From: Phytopseudomonas argentinensis | GTDB lineage: Bacteria; Pseudomonadota; Gammaproteobacteria; Pseudomonadales; Pseudomonadaceae | Reading direction: 5' to 3' | Assembly: GCF_900113905.1 (NCBI RefSeq) | Contig: NZ_FORC01000001.1 | Coordinates: forward strand, 1,114,060-1,178,059 | Length of the DNA: 64,000 nucleotides | Shown here: positions 1 to 9,851 of the stretch, one piece after another | Layout: each line of letters begins with the position of its first letter | Numbering within the stretch: position 1 is the stretch's first letter | Notes under the pieces: generated by a model | What the model was told of the DNA's origin: nothing | The model's database searches: none | What the model saw: the letters and a program-made list of their open reading frames with translations, nothing else | Position numbers and translations under genes: made by a program

Positions 1-443
1 TTGAGGTCGACATCGTAGTCATCGGTGTCGCTCTCGGCGCGCTTGTAATCCATCGCCACGTCGACGTTGCCCTTCCACATGAAGTCTTCGACAAAGGGCT
101 TGGGCTTCATGATCTGCTTGATGCTGGCCAGTTCGACGGTCTTCGGCGCATCGCCATTGGCCAGAATCACCTTGCCGGCTTCGGCGGCCTGCAGTGACTT
201 GGCGCGCTCACCGGTAATGTCGTTCTCCTTGACCAGCAGCTCGCGATCACTGTCGAGGGTGGCGATCTTTTTCCAGTCCAGCGGAATGGAACCACCGTAA
301 TCGGTTTCCAGCAGAAGCTTGCCACCGTCGAGAACCTTGATGGTTCCGGTCAGGCGGTCGCCGTTCTTCATCCACACGGTATCGGCCATCAACGGCGTGG
401 CTGCCACGCTGAGGCCCAGGCACAACAAGGTACGAGTAAACAT
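1..443 (-). CDS. DUF481 (YdiY-like) outer membrane protein, N-terminal part
   Basis: The reading frame runs from an ATG at 443 to the window edge without a stop, so only the first 147 residues are visible. The start MFTRTLLCLGLSVAATPLMA is a signal peptide with a likely cut after the last Ala. The mature protein begins DTVWMKNGDRLTGTI, which is typical of pseudomonad DUF481 proteins, a family predicted to form a small outer-membrane barrel of unknown function. A plausible sigma70 promoter lies upstream on the same strand (TTGCTC at 504-509, 16 nt spacer, GATAAT at 482-487). The C-terminal barrel lies outside the window, so the family call rests on the N-terminus only. Confidence 0.7.
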   Translation of the reverse strand, partial: MFTRTLLCLGLSVAATPLMADTVWMKNGDRLTGTIKVLDGGKLLLETDYGGSIPLDWKKIATLDSDRELLVKENDITGERAKSLQAAEAGKVILANGDAPKTVELASIKQIMKPKPFVEDFMWKGNVDVAMDYKRAESDTDDYDVDL

Positions 444-481
444 AAGCGGACGCTATCGCTCCGGTTCGCAGGAAATCGGGC

Positions 482-509
482 ATTATCCGCATACCCAATA
501 TTTGAGCAA
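482..509 (-). promoter_or_regulatory. candidate sigma70 promoter for the DUF481 gene
   Basis: On the minus strand, TTGCTC (509-504) and GATAAT (487-482) are separated by 16 nt and lie about 40 nt upstream of the ATG at 443. This is motif matching only. Confidence 0.4.
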
Positions 510-548
510 GAAATGACCGACGGAAATGCTTCTAGTTCATCGAGGCCC

Positions 549-667
549 TAGCAGGCCGTTGCAAAACGTCGGCGAGGCCTGGGCGGGGGCGCCTAGCCCG
601 GGGCTCGCACGCGAGGTTGTTTTTAACGACGCGCCGGCAACGTAGATAATGTTTTAGCGGCCTGCTA
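549..667. repeat. intergenic element with inverted-repeat ends
   Basis: The left end (549-567, tagcaggccgttgcaaaac) and the right end (651-667, gttttagcggcctgcta) are inverted copies: ten terminal bases match exactly, then aaaac matches after a small gap. The 119 bp between and including them holds no gene. The layout resembles the short non-autonomous repeats common between Pseudomonas genes. The right end carries a possible -10 (GATAAT, 645-650) pointing at the alkyltransferase-like gene, so the element may supply its promoter. Copy number cannot be judged from this window. Confidence 0.5.
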
Positions 668-691
668 ACCGCGCGGAGCCAGGAGCCTGCC

Positions 692-1060
692 ATGCCAACA
701 CGACAATCCGATTACAGCGCCCCGCTGGCCGAAGTTGACCAGCAGGCTCGCCGTGACGCGCTGTACCTGGCGCTGGCCCAGGTGCCGCCCGGCAAGGTGG
801 TCACCTATGGCGAGCTGGCCGCACTGGCGGGCCTGGGCCGCGCCGCGCGTTGGGTGGGTCGCACCCTCGGCCAGCTACCCGATGGCACCGCCCTGCCCTG
901 GCATCGCGTGGTCGCCTCCGGCGGCCGCTTGAGCCTGGCGGCCGACTCGCCGAGCGGGGTTGAACAACGTGCCCGATTGCGCGTCGAAGGGGTGCTATCC
1001 CACAATGGTCGGGTGGATATCCGACGTCACGGCTGGCGGCCCCTGGAGCACGAGGCATGA
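692..1060 (+). CDS. alkyltransferase-like protein (ATL, MGMT family)
   Basis: This 122-residue protein matches the DNA-binding domain of O6-alkylguanine-DNA alkyltransferases (GKVVTYGELAALAGL, then the active-site region near residues 68-73). The acceptor motif PCHR reads PWHR here, so the alkyl-accepting Cys is replaced by Trp. That substitution defines ATL proteins, which flip out and bind O6-alkylguanine and hand the lesion to nucleotide excision repair instead of removing the alkyl group. An AGGAG ribosome site sits 6 nt before the ATG. It appears monocistronic and lies just downstream of the inverted-repeat element. The family assignment is strong; activity in this organism is inferred. 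Confidence 0.88.
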   Translation: MPTRQSDYSAPLAEVDQQARRDALYLALAQVPPGKVVTYGELAALAGLGRAARWVGRTLGQLPDGTALPWHRVVASGGRLSLAADSPSGVEQRARLRVEGVLSHNGRVDIRRHGWRPLEHEA

Positions 1061-1160
1061 GACTCGACGCGCCTGGCGCAACCGGCTTGCACTGACCCGA
1101 CCCTAGCCCCTAGAGTGCGCCACTTGTTCATGCTTTCTCCCTCCAGGCCGACCCCCTTCA

Positions 1161-2705
1161 ATGCATCGTAAAAGCTGGCGCGACGCGATCGCCGCCTACT
1201 CCAGCCCCTCGACACTGGTTCTTCTGGTGCTTGGGTTCGCCGCCGGCCTGCCCTACATGTTGGTGTTCTCGACCCTGTCGGTGTGGCTGCGCGAAGCCGG
1301 CGTGGCGCGGGAAACCATCGGTTTCGCCAGCCTGATCGGCCTGGCCTACGCCTTCAAGTGGGTGTGGTCGCCGCTGCTCGATCAATGGCGCCTGCCGCTG
1401 CTGGGCAAGCTCGGCAGGCGGCGCTCCTGGCTGGTGCTGTCGCAGATCCTGATCGCCATCGGCCTGGCCGGCATGGCGTTGTGCGACCCGCACACCCACC
1501 TGACCTGGCTGATCGCCCTGGCCGTGCTGGTGGCCTTTGCCTCGGCCACCCAGGATATCGCCGTCGACGCCTACCGCCTGGAGATCGTCGACGACACCCG
1601 TCAGGCCGCCCTCGCCGCCAGCTACATGGCCGGCTACCGGGTTGCCGCGCTGCTGGCCACCGCCGGTGCGCTGTACGTCGCCGAGGGGCTGGGGTCGACC
1701 ACTCTGCTCTACCAGCACGCCGCCTGGGCCGGCACCTATCTGTTGTTCGCGCTGCTGATGCTGCCGGGCCTGTTGACCAGCCTGTGGATGAAAGAGCCGG
1801 CGGTGTCCATGAAGACCCAGCTGGCCGCCGCCAAGTATGGCTTCAGTCACCAGATCGCTTCGGTGCTGGTGCTGATCGTCCTGCTGGTGTCGGTACCGGC
1901 TATGTTCACCCAGCTTTACAACACCGACTTCCCCAGCCTGGTGACCGGCGAGGCCACCCTGCTGGATCTGCTGCTCGAGGACCGTGCCTTTCTGCGCGCC
2001 ATCCTCTACACCATCCTCACCACACTGTGCCTGTCATCCATGGGCCGCCGCGGCCTGGCGCCGGTGCTCACGCCGGTCAACGACTTCATCCTGCGCTATC
2101 GCTGGCAGGCGCTGCTGTTGCTCGGGCTGATCGCCACCTACCGCATGTCCGACACGGTGATGGGCGTGATGGCCAACGTGTTCTACATTGATCAGGGCTT
2201 CACCAAGGATCAGATCGCCAGCGTCAGCAAGCTGTTCGGGCTGATCATGACCCTGGTCGGTGCCGGCGCCGGCGGCCTGTTGATCGTGCGCTTCGGCATC
2301 ATGCCGATCCTGTTCATCGGCGGTGCAGCCTCGGCGGCCACCAACCTGCTGTTCATGGCGCTCGCCGGCATGGGCGCCAACCTGCAGATGCTGATCTTCA
2401 CCATTTCGGCGGACAACTTCAGCTCCGGCCTGGCCACGGCAGCCTTCGTGGCCTACCTGTCGAGCCTCACCAATCTGAAGTTCTCGGCCACCCAGTACGC
2501 CTTGCTCAGCTCCATCATGCTGCTGCTGCCGCGCCTGATCGGTGGCTATTCCGGCGTGCTGGTGGAGAAGTTCGGCTATGCGGACTTCTTCCTGATCACC
2601 GCCCTGATGGGGGTACCGACCCTGCTGCTGATCCTGTTGCAGTGGCATCGCCAGGGCAACCGGGCCGCTGCGCTACCCGTCGACGAGCCGCCGAAACAGG
2701 AATGA
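1161..2705 (+). CDS. ampG: AmpG-family muropeptide permease (MFS)
   Basis: The protein has 514 residues and a dozen or more hydrophobic helices. It starts with the AmpG-like segment LVLLVLGFAAGLPYMLVFSTL and carries the loop QDIAVDAYRLEIV around residues 130-143. AmpG proteins import GlcNAc-anhydro-muropeptides from the periplasm for cell wall recycling and so control AmpR-dependent beta-lactamase induction. In PAO1 the ampG gene sits beside an mscS-like gene and yajQ, as here. The PAO1 protein is, from memory, somewhat longer, so this could be a shorter ortholog. Transcription ends at the strong hairpin right after the stop. Confidence 0.85.
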   Translation: MHRKSWRDAIAAYSSPSTLVLLVLGFAAGLPYMLVFSTLSVWLREAGVARETIGFASLIGLAYAFKWVWSPLLDQWRLPLLGKLGRRRSWLVLSQILIAIGLAGMALCDPHTHLTWLIALAVLVAFASATQDIAVDAYRLEIVDDTRQAALAASYMAGYRVAALLATAGALYVAEGLGSTTLLYQHAAWAGTYLLFALLMLPGLLTSLWMKEPAVSMKTQLAAAKYGFSHQIASVLVLIVLLVSVPAMFTQLYNTDFPSLVTGEATLLDLLLEDRAFLRAILYTILTTLCLSSMGRRGLAPVLTPVNDFILRYRWQALLLLGLIATYRMSDTVMGVMANVFYIDQGFTKDQIASVSKLFGLIMTLVGAGAGGLLIVRFGIMPILFIGGAASAATNLLFMALAGMGANLQMLIFTISADNFSSGLATAAFVAYLSSLTNLKFSATQYALLSSIMLLLPRLIGGYSGVLVEKFGYADFFLITALMGVPTLLLILLQWHRQGNRAAALPVDEPPKQE

Positions 2706-2709
2706 TGCC

Positions 2710-2743
2710 CATGAAAAAGCCGACTCACGTCGGCTTTTTCATG
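2710..2743. terminator. bidirectional intrinsic terminator between ampG and mscS
   Basis: A perfect 15-bp stem (2710-2724 with 2729-2743) has a four-base loop. The arms carry AAAAA and TTTTT runs, so it can serve the convergent genes on both sides. Confidence 0.9.
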
Positions 2744-2755
2744 GCTTGCGAAGGC

Positions 2756-3592
2756 TCAGCCCGCCTTGCCCTGCTGCACCATCTGCACCATGCGCGGCGG
2801 CTGCGCCAGCTCCACGCCGACGGCACGCAGGCGATCACGCACGTTTTCGTTGAGCATGAAGATCACCGGCCAGTAATCGCCGGCGGCCGTCCACATGCGC
2901 AGCGACAGGTTGATCGAGGTTTCAGCCAGGTTGGCCACCACCACCACCGGGGCCGGCTCCTGATGCACGCGGGCGTCCTTGGAGAGTTCCAGCAGGACCT
3001 CGCGGGCCTTGGCCAGATCGGCGTCGTAATCGAGCTTCACGTCGTACAGCACCTGGCGGGTGTTCTGTCGCGAATGGTTGGTGATGATGCCGTTGGACAG
3101 CGTGCCGTTGGGCACGATCACCACCTTGTTGTCGCCGGTGCGCAGCACGGTGTGGAAGATCTGGATGTAGTCCACCGAGCCGGAAACGCCCTGGGCCTCG
3201 ATGAAGTCTCCCGCCTTGAACGGGCGGAACAGCATGATCAGCACGCCGCCGGCGAAGTTCGCCAGGCTGCCCTGCAACGCCAGGCCGATGGCCAGGCCGG
3301 CCGCACCGATTACCGCGATAAACGAGGTGGTTTCCACGCCGATCATGGATGCCACGCTGATGATCAGCAGCACCTTGAGCACGATGCTCGCCAGGCTGCC
3401 GATAAAGCTGCTCAGCGCACGGTCGACCCTGCGACCATCCATCAGCGCACTGACCTTGCTGGTCAGCTTGCTGATCAGCCACCAGCCAATCAGCAGGGTG
3501 ACGATGGCCAGGGCCAGCTTGCCGCTGTACTGCAGCAATACCGGGATCCAGGCCTGCGACATGACGACCAGTTGGTCGATGCTCATATCCAT
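2756..3592 (-). CDS. mscS: small-conductance mechanosensitive channel, MscS family
   Basis: At 278 residues it is close to E. coli MscS (286). Three N-terminal membrane segments end in the Gly/Ala-rich pore helix AGAAGLAIGLALQGSLANFA (about residues 96-115), which is the MscS TM3 signature, followed by the beta domain (GDFIEAQGVSGSV) and a cytoplasmic vestibule. It opens under membrane tension to release solutes on hypo-osmotic shock. The gene is transcribed alone, in the same direction as the yajQ gene upstream and convergent with ampG. Confidence 0.93.
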   Translation of the reverse strand: MDMSIDQLVVMSQAWIPVLLQYSGKLALAIVTLLIGWWLISKLTSKVSALMDGRRVDRALSSFIGSLASIVLKVLLIISVASMIGVETTSFIAVIGAAGLAIGLALQGSLANFAGGVLIMLFRPFKAGDFIEAQGVSGSVDYIQIFHTVLRTGDNKVVIVPNGTLSNGIITNHSRQNTRQVLYDVKLDYDADLAKAREVLLELSKDARVHQEPAPVVVVANLAETSINLSLRMWTAAGDYWPVIFMLNENVRDRLRAVGVELAQPPRMVQMVQQGKAG

Positions 3593-3620
3593 CAGGTATT
3601 CCTTCTAGCAATTCAAACGA

Positions 3621-3646
3621 AAACGCCATGGCGGGCCATGGCGTTT
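3621..3646 (-). terminator. intrinsic terminator of yajQ
   Basis: An 11-bp stem (AAACGCCATGG, 3621-3631, with 3636-3646) is followed on the minus strand by a short T-rich stretch. It lies between yajQ and mscS. A second weaker inverted repeat (cggggttt, 3673-3680, with 3695-3702) lies just after the yajQ stop. Confidence 0.7.
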
Positions 3647-3707
3647 GCACGGGCGGTTACAAATTGCGACGCCGGGGTTTCCCTGGGGTTCAATAAACCC
3701 CGCTGCA

Positions 3708-4187
3708 TCAGTCGCGGAAGTTGTTGTACTGCAGGGGCATGCCGAAATCCTTGCCACGCAGTGAGGCGATGCACTCCTGCAGGTCGTCGCGCTTCTTGCC
3801 AGTGACCCGCACCTGCTCGCCCTGGATGGCGGCCTGCACCTTGAGCTTGGCGTCCTTGATATGGGCGACAATCTTCTTGGCCAGCTCCTTGTCGATACCT
3901 TCGCGGAACTCGACCTCCTGCTTGACCACCTTGCCGGAAGCGTAGGGGTCCTTGGTCTCCATGCACTGACTGTCGATCTTGCGCTTGATCAGGCAACCCC
4001 GAATGATGTCGAGCATCTGCTCGAGCATGAAATCCGCTTCGGCGGTCAGCGTCACCGCCTTGTCCTTGGTTTCGAAACTGCACTTGCCGCGCAGGTCGAA
4101 ACGCCGTTCCAGCTCCTTGCCGGCGTTATCCAGGGCATTGGTGAGTTCGTGTTTGTCCAGCTCCGACACCACGTCGAACGAGGGCAT
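3708..4187 (-). CDS. yajQ: YajQ family nucleotide-binding protein
   Basis: The ATG at 4187 gives 159 residues beginning [20 protein letters not shown], the usual YajQ N-terminus and length. An in-frame upstream extension to 4442 is not typical of the family and is rejected. YajQ has two ferredoxin-like folds; members bind nucleotides and some bind cyclic di-GMP and act with LysR-type regulators. The gene reads away from a divergent diguanylate-cyclase-like regulator, so a link to cyclic di-GMP signalling is attractive but only inferred. Confidence 0.92.
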   Translation of the reverse strand: MPSFDVVSELDKHELTNALDNAGKELERRFDLRGKCSFETKDKAVTLTAEADFMLEQMLDIIRGCLIKRKIDSQCMETKDPYASGKVVKQEVEFREGIDKELAKKIVAHIKDAKLKVQAAIQGEQVRVTGKKRDDLQECIASLRGKDFGMPLQYNNFRD

Positions 4188-4335
4188 GCAATTGCTCCTG
4201 ATATAAAGCGCGACCGGGCAGCACCGCTTCGCGATTCGCTTGCCGGCAGCCACCAGTGCAGCGATGCGAACCGCATCGTGCTGGGCGCCAGTTCGCGACA
4301 TCGTGAATAAGTTCTGCGCAAATCGCGCGGATGGC

Positions 4336-4366
4336 TTGACGATAAAATTGGCGCGATCATTATATC
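4336..4366 (+). promoter_or_regulatory. divergent promoter region between yajQ and the response regulator
   Basis: On the plus strand TTGACG (4336-4341) is followed after 18 nt by TTATAT (4360-4365), a good sigma70 match about 75 nt before the regulator ATG. On the minus strand a TATAAT hexamer overlaps it (4364-4359), though its -35 is poor. The two directions may compete for polymerase. Confidence 0.5.
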
Positions 4367-4444
4367 CGCTCTGATACAGACCGCTCGGCGTTGTATTGGT
4401 TACTCCCCTCCCTCGACCCGTTTTCTTGCCAGCGAGTGCCATAA

Positions 4445-6315
<1,871 letters not shown>

Positions 6316-6361
6316 GTCACGCGCTAACCTGCGCCCTCACCTGCCACCACGACAAACGCCA

Positions 6362-8365
6362 ATGCGCCTGCGCCACCGCCTGAAGAACCTGCCCGTTGGC
6401 CGAAAGCTGCTCGCCGCCCTGCTGGTCCTGCTGACAGCCGTGCTGATCGTCGCCAACATGACCTTCATCAGTGCGGCCTACTGGATTTCCCAGGAGAGCG
6501 TTGCGCCCCAGGCGCTGCAGACCCTCGGCCGGCTGATCGCCACCCCGGCGCTGAGCCGCGAAGCCCTGCGCTCGCCCGAGGCAGCCCATGAGCTGCTCAA
6601 ACGCCTGGATGGCTACGCCCCCTTGCGCGCCGCGGTGATCTACGACGCCGAGGGCAACAGCCTGGCGCAGCTGCAGCGCGGCGAAAAACTCGAGCTGCCC
6701 ACCCAGGTCGATGCCCTGGACCACTGGCGCATCGGCGAATTTCGCGCCAACCAGCTGATCGAGCTGCCCCAGGGCGAGGCTCCGCCCGGGCACCTGCTGC
6801 TGGTCGCCTCCAGCGAACTGCCGGGCGCCTTCTACACCGGCACCGTCACCGCCAGCCTGGTGATTCTCGGCTTCAGTCTGGTGCTCTGGCTGCTGGTGGC
6901 GCGGCAGATCCGCCGCCTGGTCACCAGCCCGATCAAACGCCTCGAGGAACTCACCCGCCAGGTCACTCGCGAAGAGAACTACTCACTGCGCGCGCGGCGC
7001 GGCAACCGCGATGAAATCGGCAGCCTGGCCGAAGCGTTCAATACCATGCTCGAACGCATCGAGGCCCGCGAGCAGCAGCTCAAACGCGCCCGCGACGACT
7101 CCGAAGAAGCCTACAACCAGGCCCGCGGTCTGGCCGAGGAAACCCGCCTGTCGAACCGCAAGCTGGAACTCGAAGTGCAGGTACGCAGCAAGATCGAGAA
7201 GAAGCTCACGGGCTTCCAGAACTACCTCAACAGCATCATTGACTCCATGCCCTCGGCGCTGATCGCCCTGGACGAGCAGCTCTATGTTGCGCAGTGGAAT
7301 CAGGAGGCCAGCGCACTGTCTGGCACCTCCATCGACGAAGCGGTGAACCAGCCGGTGTTTCTCGCCTTTCCGCTGCTCAAGCCCTACCTGTCCAAGCTCA
7401 AGCGCACAGCCGAGCAGCACCGGGTCGAGAAGATCGAACGCGTCACCTGGATTCGCGATGACGAGCCCCACCACTACGCCCTGACCTTCTATCCGCTGAT
7501 CGGCAGCATCGGCCGTGGTGTGGTGATCCGAATCGACGACATCACCCAGCGCCTGAATCTCGAAGAGGTCATGGTGCAGTCCGAGAAGATGCTTTCCGTG
7601 GGCGGCCTGGCGGCCGGCATGGCGCACGAGATCAACAACCCGCTGGGCGCCATCCTGCACAACGTGCAGAACATCCGCCGGCGCCTGTCGCCGGAGCTGC
7701 CGCGCAACCAGGAGCAAGCCGAACTGGCCGGCGTCAGCCTGCCGGCCATCGACCGCTACCTGAGCGCCCGGGAAATTCCCATGCTGCTCGACGGCATCCA
7801 GCAGGCCGGCGCGCGGGCCTCGAAGATCGTCACCCACATGCTCAGTTTCAGCCGCCTGAGCAACCGCCAACTGGCGCCCTGCCAGCTGCCGGCGCTGATC
7901 GACCAGGCGGTGGAGATCGCCAGCAACGACTTCGACCTGACCGAAAGCTTCGACTTCAAGAGCCTGCTGATCCAGCGCGAGTTCGACCCGCAGCTGGGGC
8001 CGGTTCCCGGCATCGCCAACGAACTGGAACAGGTGCTGCTCAACCTGTTGAAGAACGCCGCCCAGGCCATCCACTTGCGCGATGACGAAAGCCAGCCCGG
8101 CAAGCTGATCCTGCGCACCCGCCTGGCGCCGCCCTGGGCCGAGGTGCAGGTCGAGGACAACGGCGTGGGCATTCCGGAAGCGGTGCGCAAGCGCATCTTC
8201 GAGCCGTTCTTCACCACCAAGGAAGTCGGCCAGGGCACCGGCCTGGGGCTTTCCGTGTCGTACTTCATCGTCACCAACAACCACAAGGGCCAGATGGAGG
8301 TGCACTCGCGCACCGGCCAGGGCACCTGCTTCACCCTGCGCCTGCCGCTGGGTGTGGGCAACTGA
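6362..8365 (+). CDS. membrane sensor histidine kinase (HAMP-PAS-HisKA-HATPase)
   Basis: The ATG at 6362 gives 667 residues beginning MRLRHRLKNLPVGRKLLAAL. There is a membrane helix at about 16-40, a periplasmic sensor region to 160, a second helix at 161-180, HAMP at 181-235, a coiled linker, and PAS at about 287-395. The kinase core has phospho-accepting His422 in GMAHEINNPLGA, then an N box (NLLKNAAQAI), a G1 box (DNGVGIP), an F box (FEPFFTTK) and a G2 box (GTGLGLS). All catalytic motifs are intact. It corresponds to PAO1 PA4398. The likely partner is the response regulator two genes upstream. Confidence 0.93.
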   Translation: MRLRHRLKNLPVGRKLLAALLVLLTAVLIVANMTFISAAYWISQESVAPQALQTLGRLIATPALSREALRSPEAAHELLKRLDGYAPLRAAVIYDAEGNSLAQLQRGEKLELPTQVDALDHWRIGEFRANQLIELPQGEAPPGHLLLVASSELPGAFYTGTVTASLVILGFSLVLWLLVARQIRRLVTSPIKRLEELTRQVTREENYSLRARRGNRDEIGSLAEAFNTMLERIEAREQQLKRARDDSEEAYNQARGLAEETRLSNRKLELEVQVRSKIEKKLTGFQNYLNSIIDSMPSALIALDEQLYVAQWNQEASALSGTSIDEAVNQPVFLAFPLLKPYLSKLKRTAEQHRVEKIERVTWIRDDEPHHYALTFYPLIGSIGRGVVIRIDDITQRLNLEEVMVQSEKMLSVGGLAAGMAHEINNPLGAILHNVQNIRRRLSPELPRNQEQAELAGVSLPAIDRYLSAREIPMLLDGIQQAGARASKIVTHMLSFSRLSNRQLAPCQLPALIDQAVEIASNDFDLTESFDFKSLLIQREFDPQLGPVPGIANELEQVLLNLLKNAAQAIHLRDDESQPGKLILRTRLAPPWAEVQVEDNGVGIPEAVRKRIFEPFFTTKEVGQGTGLGLSVSYFIVTNNHKGQMEVHSRTGQGTCFTLRLPLGVGN

Positions 8366-8379
8366 TTACCGGAGACCCC

Positions 8380-8955
8380 ATGGGCTACCGACTCTCGAAA
8401 ATCTACACACGCACCGGCGATGCCGGGCAAACCGGCCTGGCCGACGGCCGCCGGGTCGCCAAGGATCACCCACGCATCGAAGCCATCGGCGAAGTGGATA
8501 CGCTCAACAGCCAGCTCGGCCTGCTGATCGCCTGCCTGGCCGAGGAGCGGGCGGGCTGCCCGGGCCTTGGCGAGCTGGTCGAGGTGCTCGCGCCCTGTCA
8601 GCACCGCCTGTTCGACCTCGGCGGTGAGCTGGCCATGCCTGAATACCACGCCCTGCAGGCTGCCGAGATCGAGCGCCTGGAGGCGGTCATCGACCGCTGG
8701 AACGAGGAAGTCGGCCCGCTCACCAACTTCATCCTGCCTGGGGGATCAAAGCTGATCGCCCAGGCCCACCTGTGCCGCAGCAGCGCGCGTACCGCCGAGC
8801 GGCGCTGCGGCCAGCTGCATGCCAGCGAGCCACTGCGCGGCGAGCTGCTGGCCTATATCAATCGGCTGTCCGACCTGCTGTTCGTGGCTGCCAGGTTGAT
8901 CGCCATGCGCCAGGGCATCGACGAAGTGCTCTGGCAGGCCGCCGTCAAAGGCTGA
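8380..8955 (+). CDS. cob(I)alamin adenosyltransferase, PduO type
   Basis: The 191-residue protein carries the PduO-type N-terminal motif TRTGDAGQTGLADG and the helix RSSARTAERRC. These enzymes transfer the adenosyl group of ATP to cob(I)alamin to make adenosylcobalamin. A GGAG site precedes the ATG, and the gene starts 14 nt after the kinase stop, so it is probably co-transcribed. Its 3' end overlaps the convergent pseudouridine synthase gene by 11 bp. No cobalamin riboswitch was seen upstream. Confidence 0.9.
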   Translation: MGYRLSKIYTRTGDAGQTGLADGRRVAKDHPRIEAIGEVDTLNSQLGLLIACLAEERAGCPGLGELVEVLAPCQHRLFDLGGELAMPEYHALQAAEIERLEAVIDRWNEEVGPLTNFILPGGSKLIAQAHLCRSSARTAERRCGQLHASEPLRGELLAYINRLSDLLFVAARLIAMRQGIDEVLWQAAVKG

Positions 8956-9829
8956 GGCGGCTCTCGAAAGATCTCGGCTCGCCTGTCAGCGGGTCGCTGA
9001 ACGTCAGCCCACGTGCCAGCAACTTGAGCGGACGCTGGTAGTCGTCAGGCTCACCCTCGGCGCAACTCACCTCGGGATAGAACGGGTCATTGAGAATCGC
9101 CGCGCCAAGCGCGGCCATATGCACGCGCAGCTGGTGCTTCTTGCCGGTGACCGGTTCGAGACCATACAACCAGTGCTCGCCGCGCTTCTCGATCACCTCG
9201 ATACGCGTACAGGTGTTGGCTACGCCCGGCATCTCGCGCATGCGAAAGAACGGCTCCCCCGCCTCGAAGCGCGTCTCACGCACGACGGGAAACTGCAGAT
9301 TCGGTAAAGGCGCCGCCAGCGCCTCGTAGCGCTTGTCGATGGCGCGCTCGCGAAACATTGCCTGGTAGCGCCCGCGGGTCTGGGGGTTGCTGGAAAACAG
9401 CACCAGCCCGGCGGTATGCCGGTCGATGCGGTGCAAGGGCACCAGGTCGGCATTGCCGGTGCGCCTGACCAGCCGAGCCAGCAGGGTCTGCTCGACATAG
9501 GCGCCGGCCGGCATCACCGACAGGAAATGCGGCTTGTCGGCGACCAGCAGGTGCTCGTCGAGGTGCAGGATGGCTTCCTCGAAGGGGATCGTCGGCTCGG
9601 CGGGCACCTCACGGAAATAATGCACGCGCAGGCCGACCCGATAGGGGTGATCGACACCGATCGGTGCGCCATCGGCATCCAACACCCGACCGCGGGCCAT
9701 ACGCTCGAGCCAGACATCCCGTGAAATCGCCGGGAAGTGCGCGCACAGGCAGTCGAGCACGCTCGTCCAATCGCCGGCCGGCAGGTGCAGGGTGCTGGGG
9801 CGCAGGGTCGGCTGATCGGATGGTGGCAT
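8945..9829 (-). CDS. RluA-family pseudouridine synthase
   Basis: The protein has 294 residues. After an N-terminal region resembling a degenerate S4-like domain, the catalytic block reads VPLHRIDRHTAGLVLFS (about residues 132-148), containing the Asp that attacks the uracil ring, followed by DKRYEALA and the C-terminal KKHQLRVHMAALG. It isomerises uridine to pseudouridine in rRNA or tRNA; the exact target cannot be told from sequence. GGAG lies 7 nt before the ATG. I do not recall it at this position in PAO1. Confidence 0.88.
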   Translation of the reverse strand: MPPSDQPTLRPSTLHLPAGDWTSVLDCLCAHFPAISRDVWLERMARGRVLDADGAPIGVDHPYRVGLRVHYFREVPAEPTIPFEEAILHLDEHLLVADKPHFLSVMPAGAYVEQTLLARLVRRTGNADLVPLHRIDRHTAGLVLFSSNPQTRGRYQAMFRERAIDKRYEALAAPLPNLQFPVVRETRFEAGEPFFRMREMPGVANTCTRIEVIEKRGEHWLYGLEPVTGKKHQLRVHMAALGAAILNDPFYPEVSCAEGEPDDYQRPLKLLARGLTFSDPLTGEPRSFESRLSL

Positions 9830-9851
9830 AGGGAGGCTCCAGGCGCGGCGC

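Noticed and set aside
4188..4442. N-terminal extension of yajQ
   Set aside because: Homologs start at MPSFD (4187), and the region carries divergent promoter motifs.
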